NCBI GenBank assembly: GCA_023388055.1 | Contig: JAEWGW010000013.1 | Location: 27,967 to 91,966 of the forward strand | Reading direction: 5' to 3' | Length of the DNA: 64,000 bases | Source of the DNA: Bacillota bacterium | GTDB lineage: Bacteria > Bacillota > Bacilli > Paenibacillales > NBRC-103111 | In this document: positions 52,958-62,252 of the stretch, piece after piece | How positions within the stretch are numbered: position 1 is the first letter of the stretch | Layout: every line of letters begins with the position of its first letter | Made by a program: the position numbers and the translations under genes | The notes under the pieces: model-generated | Told to the model about the DNA's origin: nothing | What the model saw: the letters and a program-made list of their open reading frames with translations, nothing else | Databases searched by the model: none

Positions 52958-53638
52958 CTATTTCACCTGTACCGTCTCCCGGCCGGTAATAACCTCCTGC
53001 AGCCGGTCGCACAGATCCTGAATCCGTTCATTCTTCATCCGGTAGCTGACCCGGTTGGCAATCAGCCGGCTGGTAATGGAGAAAATTTGCTCCATCTCCA
53101 CCAGCCCGTTCTCCACAATGGTCGCCCCGGTCTCCACCATATCCACAATCCGGTCGGCCAGCCCGATCAGGGGCGCCAGCTCGATGGAGCCGTTCAGCTT
53201 AATCACATTCACCTGCTGGCCCCGTTCCCGAAAATATTGGGAGGCCACGTTGGGATATTTGGTGGCTACCTTCAAATTAATGGCAGGCTCCCAGTCCGGC
53301 AGCCCGATCACCGACATCCGGCAGCGGGCAATGCCCAGGTCCAACAGCTCATACACATCGCGATTGTCCTCCATCAGCACGTCCTTGCCCACGATTCCGA
53401 TATCTGCTGCACCGTATTCCACATAGGTGGCCACATCCACCGGCTTCGCCATAATAAACTCCATGCCCGCATCCGGCACAGAAATAATCAGCTTGCGGGA
53501 ATCCTCCAGATCATCAGGCACCGCAAAACCCGCTTCCTGAAACAGCTTGATGGCCGGGCGGTTAATTCTGCCCTTGGGCATGGCAATTTTGAGCAGATCC
53601 TTCGTATTTTCCTTATGGGAAGCCTGCGTCGTAAGCAT
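52958..53638 (-). CDS. hisG: ATP phosphoribosyltransferase, short form
   Basis: First and feedback-controlled step: ATP plus PRPP to phosphoribosyl-ATP. 226 aa, the short HisG type that lacks the C-terminal regulatory domain and needs HisZ. Landmarks: KIAMPKGRINRPAIKLF, AADIGIVGKDVLME, PRPP loop ATIVENGLVEME. ATG at 53638 behind AGGAGG. Confidence 0.97.
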   Translation of the reverse strand: MLTTQASHKENTKDLLKIAMPKGRINRPAIKLFQEAGFAVPDDLEDSRKLIISVPDAGMEFIMAKPVDVATYVEYGAADIGIVGKDVLMEDNRDVYELLDLGIARCRMSVIGLPDWEPAINLKVATKYPNVASQYFRERGQQVNVIKLNGSIELAPLIGLADRIVDMVETGATIVENGLVEMEQIFSITSRLIANRVSYRMKNERIQDLCDRLQEVITGRETVQVK

Positions 53639-53709
53639 CGGCTGTTTTCCTCCTATACATGCATCTATCTGGAGCATCTCTGCCCCACCGGGCTTCATCC
53701 TGCCGCATC

Positions 53710-54897
53710 CTATATCAGGCAGATTACATCCCGGTACACACTGCCGTTCAAGCGGTAGCTGCCCTCCGCATCCTTATCAAGTGCTGGCGCCTCCGATACA
53801 CACCGCGTCTCCACCTGCACCCGGGGAGCAGTGCGCAGCTCAGCGGCCTTCGCCAGTCCTTCGCGGCGGCGCTCCTCGCTGTAGAGGACCAGAAGCCGGC
53901 GGGGCTCCTCCGGCAGCTCACGGACTGCCTCCAGAATGCGCGTCGTCTTCAAGGCGAAGCCTGTAGCTGGCGCCTCCCGGCCGAACTGGCGGAGCAGGTT
54001 ATCATACCGCCCTCCGCTAACCACCGGAAAACCCAGATTGGCCGCATATCCCTCGAAGGTCATGCCGGTATAATACGAGAAATCCCCGATCATGGTCAGA
54101 TCGATCAGCACATGCTCACTGACGCCATACGCCTTCAGCACCTCGTAGACCTGGCACAGATGGTCAATTGACTCCCTGGCCAGCGGATTCCGGGTAAGGC
54201 CCGAAGCCTGCTCGCAGATTTCCTCTCCGCCCCGCAGCCGCAGAATAGCCTCCAGCTCCTTCTCCACCGCTGCTGCCAAACCAAAGCCCTTCAGCTGCTG
54301 GCGGTAACCCACATAATCCCGGTTCAGGAGGCATTCCTTCAGCACCTTTTGCTTTTCCTCCCCATCATGCAGAGTTTCGTGGAACAGCCCGTTCAGGAAG
54401 CCCGTATGCCCCAGGGCCATCTTGAAGCTGTCCACACCTGCCGCCTGCAAGGAAGCAATAGCCAAGGCGATCACCTCCGCATCCGCCTCAGGCGACGGAT
54501 CGCCTACCAGCTCCGCTCCCGTCTGGAAAAACTCCGATTCCCGGCCCGCCTCCTCCTCGAAGGCCCGGAATACATTGGCATGGTATGACAGCCGGACAGG
54601 AAGGACCTCTTCCTTCATCAGGGATGCCACCACCCGGGCGATGGGCGCCGTAATATCCGGACGCAGCACCAGGGTTCTTCCGTTCTGGTCCAGCAGCTTG
54701 AACATCTTCTTATCTTCCGTGGAGCTGGCCACACCCACTGTATCGTAGAACTCCAATGTGGGAGTGATGATCTGGCTGTAGCCCCATTTTTCCATACACT
54801 CCAGCACACTGGACTCGATCCTTCTTAATCTCGCAGCCGCACCCGGCAGGTAGTCCTTCACGCCGGTCGGCTTTTCAAACCCTTTCGGTTTGGACAC
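53710..54897 (-). CDS. hisZ: ATP phosphoribosyltransferase regulatory subunit
   Basis: HisRS-like paralogue that forms an octamer with short HisG and carries histidine feedback inhibition. 395 aa with class II synthetase-like motifs (GYSQIITPTLEFYDT; LVLRPDITAPIARVVAS; TGFALKTTRILEAV) but without the anticodon-binding domain of a real histidyl-tRNA synthetase. GTG start at 54897 behind GAGGTG. First gene of the operon. Confidence 0.95.
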   Translation of the reverse strand: MSKPKGFEKPTGVKDYLPGAAARLRRIESSVLECMEKWGYSQIITPTLEFYDTVGVASSTEDKKMFKLLDQNGRTLVLRPDITAPIARVVASLMKEEVLPVRLSYHANVFRAFEEEAGRESEFFQTGAELVGDPSPEADAEVIALAIASLQAAGVDSFKMALGHTGFLNGLFHETLHDGEEKQKVLKECLLNRDYVGYRQQLKGFGLAAAVEKELEAILRLRGGEEICEQASGLTRNPLARESIDHLCQVYEVLKAYGVSEHVLIDLTMIGDFSYYTGMTFEGYAANLGFPVVSGGRYDNLLRQFGREAPATGFALKTTRILEAVRELPEEPRRLLVLYSEERRREGLAKAAELRTAPRVQVETRCVSEAPALDKDAEGSYRLNGSVYRDVICLI

Positions 54898-55063
54898 TAT
54901 CCTTCACCTCACGCCAGAAGCTTGCACTTCTTCCTGCAGCTCCCGATATCTTGTACAAGCACATAAGCCTATTCTATCACATGGCCAAAATCATTCCAGC
55001 CTGATATACACCCAAAACGCTTTAGTGTGTTACCATACTACCAAGATAAAGTATTTAGTCGTA

Positions 55064-55092
55064 ACTATACCACTTCATTTTGTAAGCGTCAA
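55064..55092 (-). promoter_or_regulatory. Sigma-A promoter of the histidine operon
   Basis: Minus strand: TTGACG (55092-55087), 17-base spacer, TATAGT (55069-55064), start near 55057. The leader of about 160 nt carries repeated GGTA(T)AGT-type words and a near-palindrome ATACT...AGTAT, but I see no T-box core or His-rich leader peptide. Confidence 0.8.
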
Positions 55093-55151
55093 TGCTTTTT
55101 GCCCATTTTCCACCACTAATCCCTTCCCCTTGGCCAGCTCCTAAAAAACAC

Positions 55152-55176
55152 AAAAAGCAGGCATTAGCGCCTGCTT
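55152..55176 (-). terminator. Terminator after the acetyltransferase gene
   Basis: Minus strand: AGCAGGC, loop, GCCTGCT, then TTTTG. Ends the hprK-lgt-ppaX-acetyltransferase transcript before the his promoter. Confidence 0.85.
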
Positions 55177-55189
55177 CTCGAATCAATTG

Positions 55190-55750
55190 CTATCTCCCTC
55201 CGGGTGGTGTGGGATCTGCATCCTGCACACGGCTTGGCTGCTGCTGCCCCTCCTGCTTAGGCTCCGGCTCACCTGGACGGATGACCTGCAGGGGATTCCC
55301 CGCCACGAAGCTGCCCGGGGCCACATTCCGGTGCACCACCGCTCCCGCGGCCACTACCGCCCGGTCTCCAATCGTGACGCCGGGCAGAATCGTGCAGTTG
55401 GCACCGATCATCACATGGTTGCCGATCCGCACATCGCCCAGACGGTACTCGTCGATCAGGTACTCATGAGCCAGGATCGTGGTATTGTACCCGATGACGC
55501 AGTTATCTCCCACATAAATCCGCTCCGGAAAAAATACATCCACCATTACCATCAGGCCAAAGGAGGATTCCTTACCTACCTTCATGCCTAATATTCTGCG
55601 GTAGATGGCATTTTTGAGAGGCAGATACGGGCAGTACCGGGCCAGCTGGATAAAGATGAAGTTCTTCACCGATTTTAAGGGATTGACCGTTTTGTACACC
55701 TGCCAAAGGGCATTAGGACCTTCTGTGGGATACCGCTCCAGCTTTCTCAA
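55190..55750 (-). CDS. Hexapeptide-repeat O-acetyltransferase (YvoF-like)
   Basis: 186 aa left-handed beta-helix acetyltransferase: repeated hexapeptides in YVGDNCVIGYNTTILAHEYL, VRIGNHVMIGANCTILPGVT, IGDRAVVAAGAVVHRNVAPG. Position after ppaX matches B. subtilis yvoF. Acceptor unknown, possibly a cell-wall sugar. The last 25 residues are a Pro/Gln/Glu-rich tail. The start is right at the ppaX stop. Confidence 0.88.
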   Translation of the reverse strand: MRKLERYPTEGPNALWQVYKTVNPLKSVKNFIFIQLARYCPYLPLKNAIYRRILGMKVGKESSFGLMVMVDVFFPERIYVGDNCVIGYNTTILAHEYLIDEYRLGDVRIGNHVMIGANCTILPGVTIGDRAVVAAGAVVHRNVAPGSFVAGNPLQVIRPGEPEPKQEGQQQPSRVQDADPTPPGGR

Positions 55751-56404
55751 TCAATCTCCCCCGCTTTTGACACCGCAAATCTCCAAGAGTTCCCGCATAT
55801 CCCGGATCATATAGTCTGGTCCGATTCCCGACAGATAATCCTCACCCTTGGCCGTCCAGGCTACTCCCGCCGAACGGGTGCCCGCATGTTTGGCCGCAAG
55901 AATATCATACTGGCTGTCCCCCACCATCAGCGTTTCCTCCGGCTTCACACCCAGCAGGGCAGCCGCCTTCAAAATTCCCTCCCCATGGGGCTTGGGCTCC
56001 ACCACATCCTCCACCGTCACGATAGCTTCCAGATACGGCGTCAGTCCAAAACGCTCCAAACCCATCAGCGAGGTTCTGCGGATTTTGCTGGTGACCACAC
56101 CGAGCCGCAGTCCCGCCCCGTGTAATGCCTCGAGCACCTCTTTCACATGGGGAAAGTCCCTAATCAGCTCATCATGGCGCTCAATGTTGAACTCCCGGTA
56201 TTTCGCAATATACCGTTCCACATCCTGCAGCCCCGTGTATTCCCGCATCTGGTCTACGAGCGTACGGCCGAAATTGCGGATGATATCCTCCCGGGTGTAA
56301 ACCCGGGGAGCTTCGCCCTCCAGCGTATGGAGGAAGCTGGCCACAATCAGCTCGTTGGTATTCAATATCGTTCCGTCCAGATCAAACAGAACAGCCTTAA
56401 ACAT
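55751..56404 (-). CDS. ppaX: Pyrophosphatase PpaX
   Basis: HAD hydrolase that removes the pyrophosphate made when HprK/P dephosphorylates HPr-Ser-P. 217 aa from the ATG at 56404 (GGGAGG upstream), overlapping the lgt stop by 8 bases. HAD motifs: VLFDLDGTILNT, VVTSKIRR, KPHGEGI, MVGDSQYDILAAKHAG. The operon hprK-lgt-ppaX supports PpaX over other HAD enzymes. Confidence 0.94.
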   Translation of the reverse strand: MFKAVLFDLDGTILNTNELIVASFLHTLEGEAPRVYTREDIIRNFGRTLVDQMREYTGLQDVERYIAKYREFNIERHDELIRDFPHVKEVLEALHGAGLRLGVVTSKIRRTSLMGLERFGLTPYLEAIVTVEDVVEPKPHGEGILKAAALLGVKPEETLMVGDSQYDILAAKHAGTRSAGVAWTAKGEDYLSGIGPDYMIRDMRELLEICGVKSGGD

Positions 56405-57398
56405 GCTTGTCCTCCCGGGCTGCTTTGTCCTCGGCAGTTGCTGGCCGGGCAGGGCTGGCCGGTGCCTGGGCAGCGGGGGCCGCTGCTGCGGCCTTGGAGG
56501 AAACAATGGGGTCCGCGTAATACGGCAGTGCCGCACCATATTTTTTCCGCCGGAAAATAATGTAGCCAATTGCCGCAAGAATGAGCATTACTGCTAACAC
56601 CTGGGATGTCCGGATGTTGCCGTAATCCATGCTACCCTGTTCAAAATACAGCTCCATCGGCGACCACAGCCCGTTCATCAAAGCACGCAGCCAGGCCGGA
56701 CCGTCAAAGGCAAGGCTGTCGGTGCGCAGCCCTTCGATAAAGAAACGCCCGACCGAATAACCGATGAAATAACCGGCGAAGAGTTCACCGGACTTCAGCC
56801 AAGGCCGGCGGCGCAGCCAGAACAGGATCAACAATATCAGCAGATTCCATAAGGATTCATACAGGAAGGTGGGATGATAAAAAATCCCGTCGATGTTCAT
56901 TTGGTTCACGATAAAATCGGGCAGAAACAGCTTGTCCCGCAGAAAGGATTCGGCAACCGGCCCGCCATGAGCCTCCTGGTTGATGAAGTTCCCCCAGCGT
57001 CCGATCATCTGGCCTGCAATCAGGGACGGTGCACAAATATCCGCAATCCGGATAAAGGAGTAACCCTTCCTCCGGCAATATATACTGACGGCAATGATTG
57101 CACCGATCAAAGCCCCGTAGATGGCGATGCCGCCCTCCCAGATGGCGAACACATCCATCAGGTTGTTCTTGTAATCATCCCACTTGAAGGCGACGTAATA
57201 AATCCGCGCTCCGATAATCGCCGAAGGCACACCCAGCAGAATAACATCCATGAAAAAATCGGGGATGATCTTGAAGCGTTTCCCCTCGTAAATGGCCAGG
57301 TACAGCCCTATCAGTGCCGCGGTACCCAAAATAATGCCGTACCAGTGTACGTCAATCGGCCCCAATGAAAAAGCAATCCGTTTCAGCGCCAAAGGCAT
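56397..57398 (-). CDS. lgt: Prolipoprotein diacylglyceryl transferase
   Basis: Attaches diacylglycerol to the lipobox cysteine of lipoproteins in the membrane. 333 aa, seven membrane helices. Signature GRWGNFINQEAHGGP with the essential His and Arg, and GGIAIYGALIGAI. The C-terminus has about 40 extra residues of Ala/Pro/Lys (AAAAAPAAQAPASPARPA). Between hprK and ppaX as in other Bacillales. Confidence 0.97.
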   Translation of the reverse strand: MPLALKRIAFSLGPIDVHWYGIILGTAALIGLYLAIYEGKRFKIIPDFFMDVILLGVPSAIIGARIYYVAFKWDDYKNNLMDVFAIWEGGIAIYGALIGAIIAVSIYCRRKGYSFIRIADICAPSLIAGQMIGRWGNFINQEAHGGPVAESFLRDKLFLPDFIVNQMNIDGIFYHPTFLYESLWNLLILLILFWLRRRPWLKSGELFAGYFIGYSVGRFFIEGLRTDSLAFDGPAWLRALMNGLWSPMELYFEQGSMDYGNIRTSQVLAVMLILAAIGYIIFRRKKYGAALPYYADPIVSSKAAAAAPAAQAPASPARPATAEDKAAREDKHV

Positions 57399-57447
57399 GC
57401 TCGTGCTCCTTCCCTCCCCCGGCTTCCTGCCGGGAGGTAGCCATCAA

Positions 57448-58386
57448 TTATTCCACATCGTCCATATCTTCATTGATGGTTTCCGTCAGCTTATTAGTAA
57501 ATTGCAATGCCGCATTAAAGCCCATCCGCTTCAAACGGTAGTTCATGGCCGCTACCTCGATAATCACCGCCAGGTTCCGTCCGGGACGTACAGGGATGGT
57601 CACCAGCGGCACATCCGTTTCGATAATCCGGGTAGTTTCCTCGTCCAGCCCAAGCCGGTCATACTGCTTGTCCTGCTGCCAGGTTTCCAGCTTAATGACC
57701 ACATTGATCTTGGTGTTATTGCGTACTGCGCCTGCACCAAAAAGTGTCATTACATTAATGATGCCCACGCCGCGGATCTCCAACAAATGTTTAATCAGCT
57801 CCGGCGCATTGCCGATGAGTACATTTTCCGCCGTTTGGCGGATTTCCACCGCGTCGTCGGCGATCAGCCGGTGGCCGCGCTTAACCAGCTCCAGGGCTGT
57901 TTCGCTTTTTCCGATGCCGCTGGACCCGGAGATCAGCATACCGATGCCATACACGTCCACCAATACACCATGGATCGTTGTGGAGGGCGCCAGCTTATGC
58001 TCCAGAAAATCGGTAATTTGTCCAGCCAGCATCGTGGTGTTGACATTGCTGCGCATGACGGCAATGCCGTTTGCATCAGAGGCTTCCACCAGCTCCATAG
58101 GCACATCCAGCCCACGGGTGATAACAATACAGGGTGTTTCATCCAGGCAAAGGCGTTTCATTCTATCCTTGCGCTCCGCTTCCGGCAGCCGCTCAAAAAA
58201 AGCCAGCTCCGTCTTGCCGAGGATCTGCACCCGGTCCTCCGGGTGATATTCGAAGTAACCTGCCATTTCAAGACCGGGACGACATAAATCGGCCACTTCA
58301 ATGGTTCGCTTCAGCCCAGGCTCTCCACTTATGATTTCCATCTGGAACTTATTTGCCAATTCGCTGACTTTCACTTTTTTGGGCAT
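57448..58386 (-). CDS. hprK: HPr kinase/phosphorylase
   Basis: Phosphorylates or dephosphorylates HPr (and Crh) at Ser46 in response to fructose-1,6-bisphosphate, ATP and phosphate; master switch of CcpA catabolite repression. 312 aa. Walker A ISGSSGIGKSETALELVKRG, ADDAVEIRQ, signature EIRGVGIINVMTLFGAGAV. First gene of hprK-lgt-ppaX; its target HPr is at 18 kb. Confidence 0.97.
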   Translation of the reverse strand: MPKKVKVSELANKFQMEIISGEPGLKRTIEVADLCRPGLEMAGYFEYHPEDRVQILGKTELAFFERLPEAERKDRMKRLCLDETPCIVITRGLDVPMELVEASDANGIAVMRSNVNTTMLAGQITDFLEHKLAPSTTIHGVLVDVYGIGMLISGSSGIGKSETALELVKRGHRLIADDAVEIRQTAENVLIGNAPELIKHLLEIRGVGIINVMTLFGAGAVRNNTKINVVIKLETWQQDKQYDRLGLDEETTRIIETDVPLVTIPVRPGRNLAVIIEVAAMNYRLKRMGFNAALQFTNKLTETINEDMDDVE

Positions 58387-58497
58387 GTTCCTCGTTCTCC
58401 TTTATATACCAATAGTACCATGGTATAAGAATTGTCCGCATAAATCAACACTGGGACTTGAATCCTCGCATGTTCCAGGCCATACCAAGGCAAAAAA

Positions 58498-58529
58498 TAA
58501 AAAGCCGGCTGCATCAGCCGGCTTTTATC
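58498..58529 (-). terminator. Terminator after msmX
   Basis: Minus strand: AAAAGCCGGCTG, loop ATG, CAGCCGGCTTTTT. Confidence 0.92.
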
Positions 58530-58544
58530 TCTATGTGGGAAAAC

Positions 58545-59666
58545 TTATTTGATCAAGATGGACTCAGTGCTATCCTTGTCGAAGAAGTGAGCCTTGTTCA
58601 TGTCGAATGCCAGCTTCACAGAAGTGTTATCCTTGATGGCAGAACGTCCGTCAACACGGGCAACTACAGTGTTAACACCCAGACCGGCCAAGTGAAGGAA
58701 CATTTCGTGACCGAGGTTTTCGGTTACTTCCACGTTTGCATTCACGAGGGTGTTCGGAGAGCCTTCCAGGAAGATCGGCTCATCATGGATGTCCTCGGAA
58801 CGAATACCCATAATTACTTCCTTACCAATGTAACCCTTGTCGCGGAGAGACTTCGCTTTGCCACCCGGAACTTCAACGCGGATGCCGTTAGCCTTGAAGA
58901 ATACAGCGCCGGCTTCGTCAGCCAGAGTACCGTTGATAAAGTTCATGGAAGGAGTTCCGATGAAACCTGCAACGAACATGTTAACCGGGAAATTGTACAT
59001 TTCGTCCGGAGTAGCAGCTTGTTGGATAACGCCTTGCTCCATAACAACGATCCGGTCGCCCATGGTCAAGGCTTCGGTTTGGTCATGCGTTACGTAGATG
59101 AAGGTGGTTTCCAGACGCTTGTGCAGCTTCAGGATTTCAGTACGCATCGCTACACGCAGCTTGGCGTCCAAGTTGGAGAGAGGTTCGTCCATCAGGAACA
59201 CTTGCGGTTCACGCACAATGGCGCGGCCCAGAGCAACACGTTGACGTTGACCACCGGACAAAGCCTTAGGCTTACGGTCCAGCAGATGCTCGATGTCGAG
59301 GATTTTGGCAGCTTGACGAACGCGTGCGTCAATGTCGGCTTTCTTGAACTTACGCAGCTTCAGGCCGAATGCCATGTTTTGGTATACGTTCATGTGCGGG
59401 TACAGGGCGTAGGATTGGAACACCATTGCGATGTCGCGGTCCTTAGGAGCTACGTCATTCACCAGACGGTCACCGATGTACAGTTCGCCGGAAGTGATTT
59501 CTTCCAGGCCGGCAATCATACGAAGGGTGGTGGACTTACCGCAGCCGGAGCCGCCAACCAGTACTACGAATTCTTTATCTTTAATATCCAGATGGAAGTC
59601 TTTAACGGTCGGTTCGGTGTTTCCCGGATAAGTTTTTACGATATGGTGTAAGCGCACGCCTGCCAT
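58545..59666 (-). CDS. msmX: Multi-sugar ABC transporter ATPase (MsmX/UgpC type)
   Basis: 373 aa from the ATG at 59666 (GGGAGG upstream). Walker A GGSGCGKST, signature ALSGGQRQRVALGRA, Walker B VFLMDEPLSNLDAKLR, switch His in YVTHDQTEALTM, then the C-terminal regulatory beta-domain of the MalK type. Stand-alone gene without permeases. In B. subtilis MsmX energises several oligosaccharide importers; here it is the best candidate partner for the ATPase-less importer at 26.6-30.1 kb. Confidence 0.94.
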   Translation of the reverse strand: MAGVRLHHIVKTYPGNTEPTVKDFHLDIKDKEFVVLVGGSGCGKSTTLRMIAGLEEITSGELYIGDRLVNDVAPKDRDIAMVFQSYALYPHMNVYQNMAFGLKLRKFKKADIDARVRQAAKILDIEHLLDRKPKALSGGQRQRVALGRAIVREPQVFLMDEPLSNLDAKLRVAMRTEILKLHKRLETTFIYVTHDQTEALTMGDRIVVMEQGVIQQAATPDEMYNFPVNMFVAGFIGTPSMNFINGTLADEAGAVFFKANGIRVEVPGGKAKSLRDKGYIGKEVIMGIRSEDIHDEPIFLEGSPNTLVNANVEVTENLGHEMFLHLAGLGVNTVVARVDGRSAIKDNTSVKLAFDMNKAHFFDKDSTESILIK

Positions 59667-59763
59667 ATTTAATTCCTCCCACATGATCATTTCTTGTCGT
59701 TCTTGATAGTCTTATCTTACCCTATCCCCGGTCTTGTGACTATGCACAAACCTTACAAAAAAA

Positions 59764-60891
59764 CTACTTCCTTTTCGTCACTTTGTACAATAAAAGCGCT
59801 GTCTTTACCAAGACCGCATCATTGAAGGTCCTGACGTCCTTGCCGGTCTCCTGCTTAAACTTGTCCAGTCTGTACAGAAGGGTATTGCGGTGAATATACA
59901 GCCGCTTGGCTGTTTCGCTGACATTGCAGTCCAGTGCGAAGAAATTCTCCAGAGTGGACAGCATCTCCTGATCCAGCACATGGTCGATGCCGCGGAGAAT
60001 ATGGTCGACAAACTGCAGCCTGTCCTGATCCGGAACGGCGTACAGCAGCTTCTCCATATGCATGGTCCAGGGCAAGTGCAGATTGCTACCCACATGGTAC
60101 ATTTTGCCCAGACGGATGGCCTCCCGCATCTCCTGGACCGAGGACAGCAATGACGCGGCAGGGGTTTTGGGATAGTTGGTGGTTACATGGCACTCGCCAA
60201 CCCACTCATTGGACAGCATCTCGTACAGGGCGCTGCAGAGGGAAAACAAGGCCTCTTCCTGGGTTTCCTCCACGTCACTTTCCCGGTCCTCATCCTGGCT
60301 GGCGGTCAAGAGCCCCTCCGAGCCAAGAATCAGCCACTCCTTCTCCATCAGAGGGATCAGCAGGATCTCCTCATCAAAAAAAGACTCCAACAGACGCTTC
60401 AGCTCCACATAGGATACCTTGCGCATGCCGGTATAATCCCCATTCAGCAGGAACGGAATTCGCGGGGTATAAAGGGACAGCTGCGTAGCCAGCGGCTCCG
60501 GCATATCAGCACGGAAATCTCCGGATTCCAGCCGTTCCAACAGCCATTCCCGCACCAGCAAAGCCTTGCGTTCGTCTTCATTGGCAGGCTGCACCGGCTC
60601 TTCGTGATTGACGGGGGCTTTTCCCCCCCATGCCTCCAGCAGCATCTCCACCAGCCTGAGCTCGGAGGGAGTCACCAGCGCCTCTTCCAGCTCCAGCACG
60701 TCAACCTGTTCCGGATCGGGAGCCCCTAGAGCTACATAGACCTTCCCGTTTTTTCCTGCCTTGCGAATCAGACCTTCCTGTGTCTGCCGCCGGCCCGCCA
60801 GCCGGTCCCAATCGTCTGCGGACATAACCTCCCTTTTTAAGGGGATTTGGAGAATCTCCTTCAGCTCTTCCACAATATGATCCCAGTCCAT
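59764..60891 (-). CDS. PucR/CdaR-type transcriptional regulator
   Basis: 375 aa from the ATG at 60891 behind AGGAG. The C-terminal PucR helix-turn-helix is clear: TAKRLYIHRNTLLYRLDKFK, preceded by a long variable sensor region with a GGDEF-like middle part typical of the CdaR group. Directly upstream of msmX on the same strand, without a terminator between, so it may control or be co-transcribed with msmX. Ligand unknown, possibly a sugar acid or related metabolite. Confidence 0.83.
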   Translation of the reverse strand: MDWDHIVEELKEILQIPLKREVMSADDWDRLAGRRQTQEGLIRKAGKNGKVYVALGAPDPEQVDVLELEEALVTPSELRLVEMLLEAWGGKAPVNHEEPVQPANEDERKALLVREWLLERLESGDFRADMPEPLATQLSLYTPRIPFLLNGDYTGMRKVSYVELKRLLESFFDEEILLIPLMEKEWLILGSEGLLTASQDEDRESDVEETQEEALFSLCSALYEMLSNEWVGECHVTTNYPKTPAASLLSSVQEMREAIRLGKMYHVGSNLHLPWTMHMEKLLYAVPDQDRLQFVDHILRGIDHVLDQEMLSTLENFFALDCNVSETAKRLYIHRNTLLYRLDKFKQETGKDVRTFNDAVLVKTALLLYKVTKRK

Positions 60892-60999
60892 AACCACTGC
60901 TCCTATGCCGCCTGATTGAAATCTGCGGGGTATCTCTTTCTATTGTAACATATGAGGCTTGCCTTCACAGCATGTCCCCAAACACTGCCGCCTCTCCCC

Positions 61000-61038
61000 A
61001 AAAAAGAAATCCCCCCAAGGCATACGCCCAGGGGGAAT
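61000..61038 (-). terminator. Terminator after the NlpC/P60 gene
   Basis: Minus strand: ATTCCCCCTGGGCG ... TTGGGGGGAT then TTTCTTTTTT; slightly imperfect stem. Confidence 0.75.
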
Positions 61039-61051
61039 CATCAGGGTATTC

Positions 61052-61903
61052 TTATTTAAGCAGCCGGCGGGCCGTTACATAATGGTCGTTCCACCAGCCC
61101 TTTTCTATAGTAGAATATTTTACACCGCCATCGCCGTAGGTATGAATCATGTTCCCGTCACCTACATAAATCCCGACGTGGCCGATTTTCCCGTTGGAGT
61201 CCTTGGTTGTGAAGAATACCAAATCCCCCACCTGCAGATTTGCCCGGCTTACGTAAGTTCCCTCCAAAGCCTGATTGCGGGAAACCCGGGGAAGAGTTAT
61301 GCCATTTTGGGCAAAAACAGTCTTGACAAAAGAGGAGCAATCGAAGGTGGCCGTCTGGCCGTATTTGGCGCCGAATACATACGGAGTTCCCAGATACTTG
61401 CGGGCATCGAGAATCAGCTTTACCTTCAGTTGGTCTTCCTTGGAGAGTACACGTCTTGCTCCAATGAATTGATCGGCGTAAGCACTCATCTTGCGGACGA
61501 CCACCTCATCCGCCGACTTGGAGGACATGGCAAACTCATTATTGCCCATATAAATCCCATTGAAGGAGATATAACCGTTGCCTCCAAAAAACACAATATC
61601 CCCCGGCTGAACATTGCCGGACTCCTTCACGAAGGGCTTGTCCATTTTGTATTGGGCGTTCATGTATCGGGGAATCTCATAATCCAGTGTCTGGTAAATG
61701 TAATACACCAGGCCGGATGCATCAAAGCCCTTCGAGGGGGTCGCTTGTCCCTTGGCAAAATCCTGTCCTGCCATCTCACGAGCGATGGATACCGCATCCA
61801 TGTCTGCTGCTGCTCCATGGGCCGTACCTGCCGCACCGCCGGCATAAATCGCTGCTGCCGTCAATGTAACCGCCACAACCTGTTTTACTTTACGAGTAAA
61901 CAA
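61052..61903 (-). CDS. Secreted protein with two NlpC/P60 domains, the first inactive
   Basis: 283 aa with a signal peptide (about residues 1-31, ending TAHGAAA). Domain 2 (about 160-283) is a complete cell-wall peptidase: Cys189 (FDCSSFVKTVF), His242 (GHVGIYVGDG), His254 (MIHTYGDGG). Domain 1 (about 35-150) keeps the fold (FDASGLVYYIYQ, QPGDIVFFGGNG, ISFNGIYMG) but its Cys is Ala62 and its His position reads Phe/Asn. It is likely a substrate- or wall-binding pseudo-domain. TTG start at 61903 behind GGAGGG. Probably a D,L-endopeptidase in wall remodelling. Confidence 0.9.
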   Translation of the reverse strand: MFTRKVKQVVAVTLTAAAIYAGGAAGTAHGAAADMDAVSIAREMAGQDFAKGQATPSKGFDASGLVYYIYQTLDYEIPRYMNAQYKMDKPFVKESGNVQPGDIVFFGGNGYISFNGIYMGNNEFAMSSKSADEVVVRKMSAYADQFIGARRVLSKEDQLKVKLILDARKYLGTPYVFGAKYGQTATFDCSSFVKTVFAQNGITLPRVSRNQALEGTYVSRANLQVGDLVFFTTKDSNGKIGHVGIYVGDGNMIHTYGDGGVKYSTIEKGWWNDHYVTARRLLK

Positions 61904-61931
61904 GAATTGATCCCTCCAAGGCTGCTAGGCC

Positions 61932-61948
61932 GTGTCTGTTTCAGACAC
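61932..61948 (-). promoter_or_regulatory. Perfect hairpin in the leader of the NlpC/P60 gene
   Basis: GTGTCTG, loop of 3, CAGACAC, about 30 bases before the start codon. A 12-base palindrome TTACCATGGTAA lies further up at 62016-62027. No clean promoter identified in 61949-62174. Confidence 0.45.
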
Positions 61949-62174
61949 ATCCTAAGATTGTGTGAATTGTGTAGAATCTCCCGATTTGGCAAAACCATGA
62001 TCGGCTATACTAAGGTTACCATGGTAAAGACGCCTTCTCCCATGCAAAAATACTGGTACGGAAGCCAGCAAAAGCACACCCGCGCCAATTGATACCTGGT
62101 TTGGTAACGATTCCACTGCACAACAATCATAAGGATGGCTTATCGGGAGTCATTCTATTACAAAATAAAAAGAA

Positions 62175-62202
62175 TTTACATGAGGAAAAATAAGACTACA
62201 AT
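62175..62202 (+). promoter_or_regulatory. Promoter of the thiamine-binding-like gene
   Basis: TTTACA (62175-62180), 16-base spacer, TACAAT (62197-62202). Confidence 0.65.
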
Positions 62203-62252
62203 AAATAGATAAAGCAGAGGTTTGTAAAAACATTGATGGAGGAGGAAGAGAT

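Noticed and set aside
53710..54897. Histidyl-tRNA synthetase
   Set aside because: It has the catalytic-core resemblance only, lacks the anticodon-binding domain, and sits ahead of a short hisG; HisZ fits better.
54898..55092. T-box riboswitch or His leader peptide before the his operon
   Set aside because: No T-box core, no terminator/antiterminator pair and no run of His codons were found in the leader.
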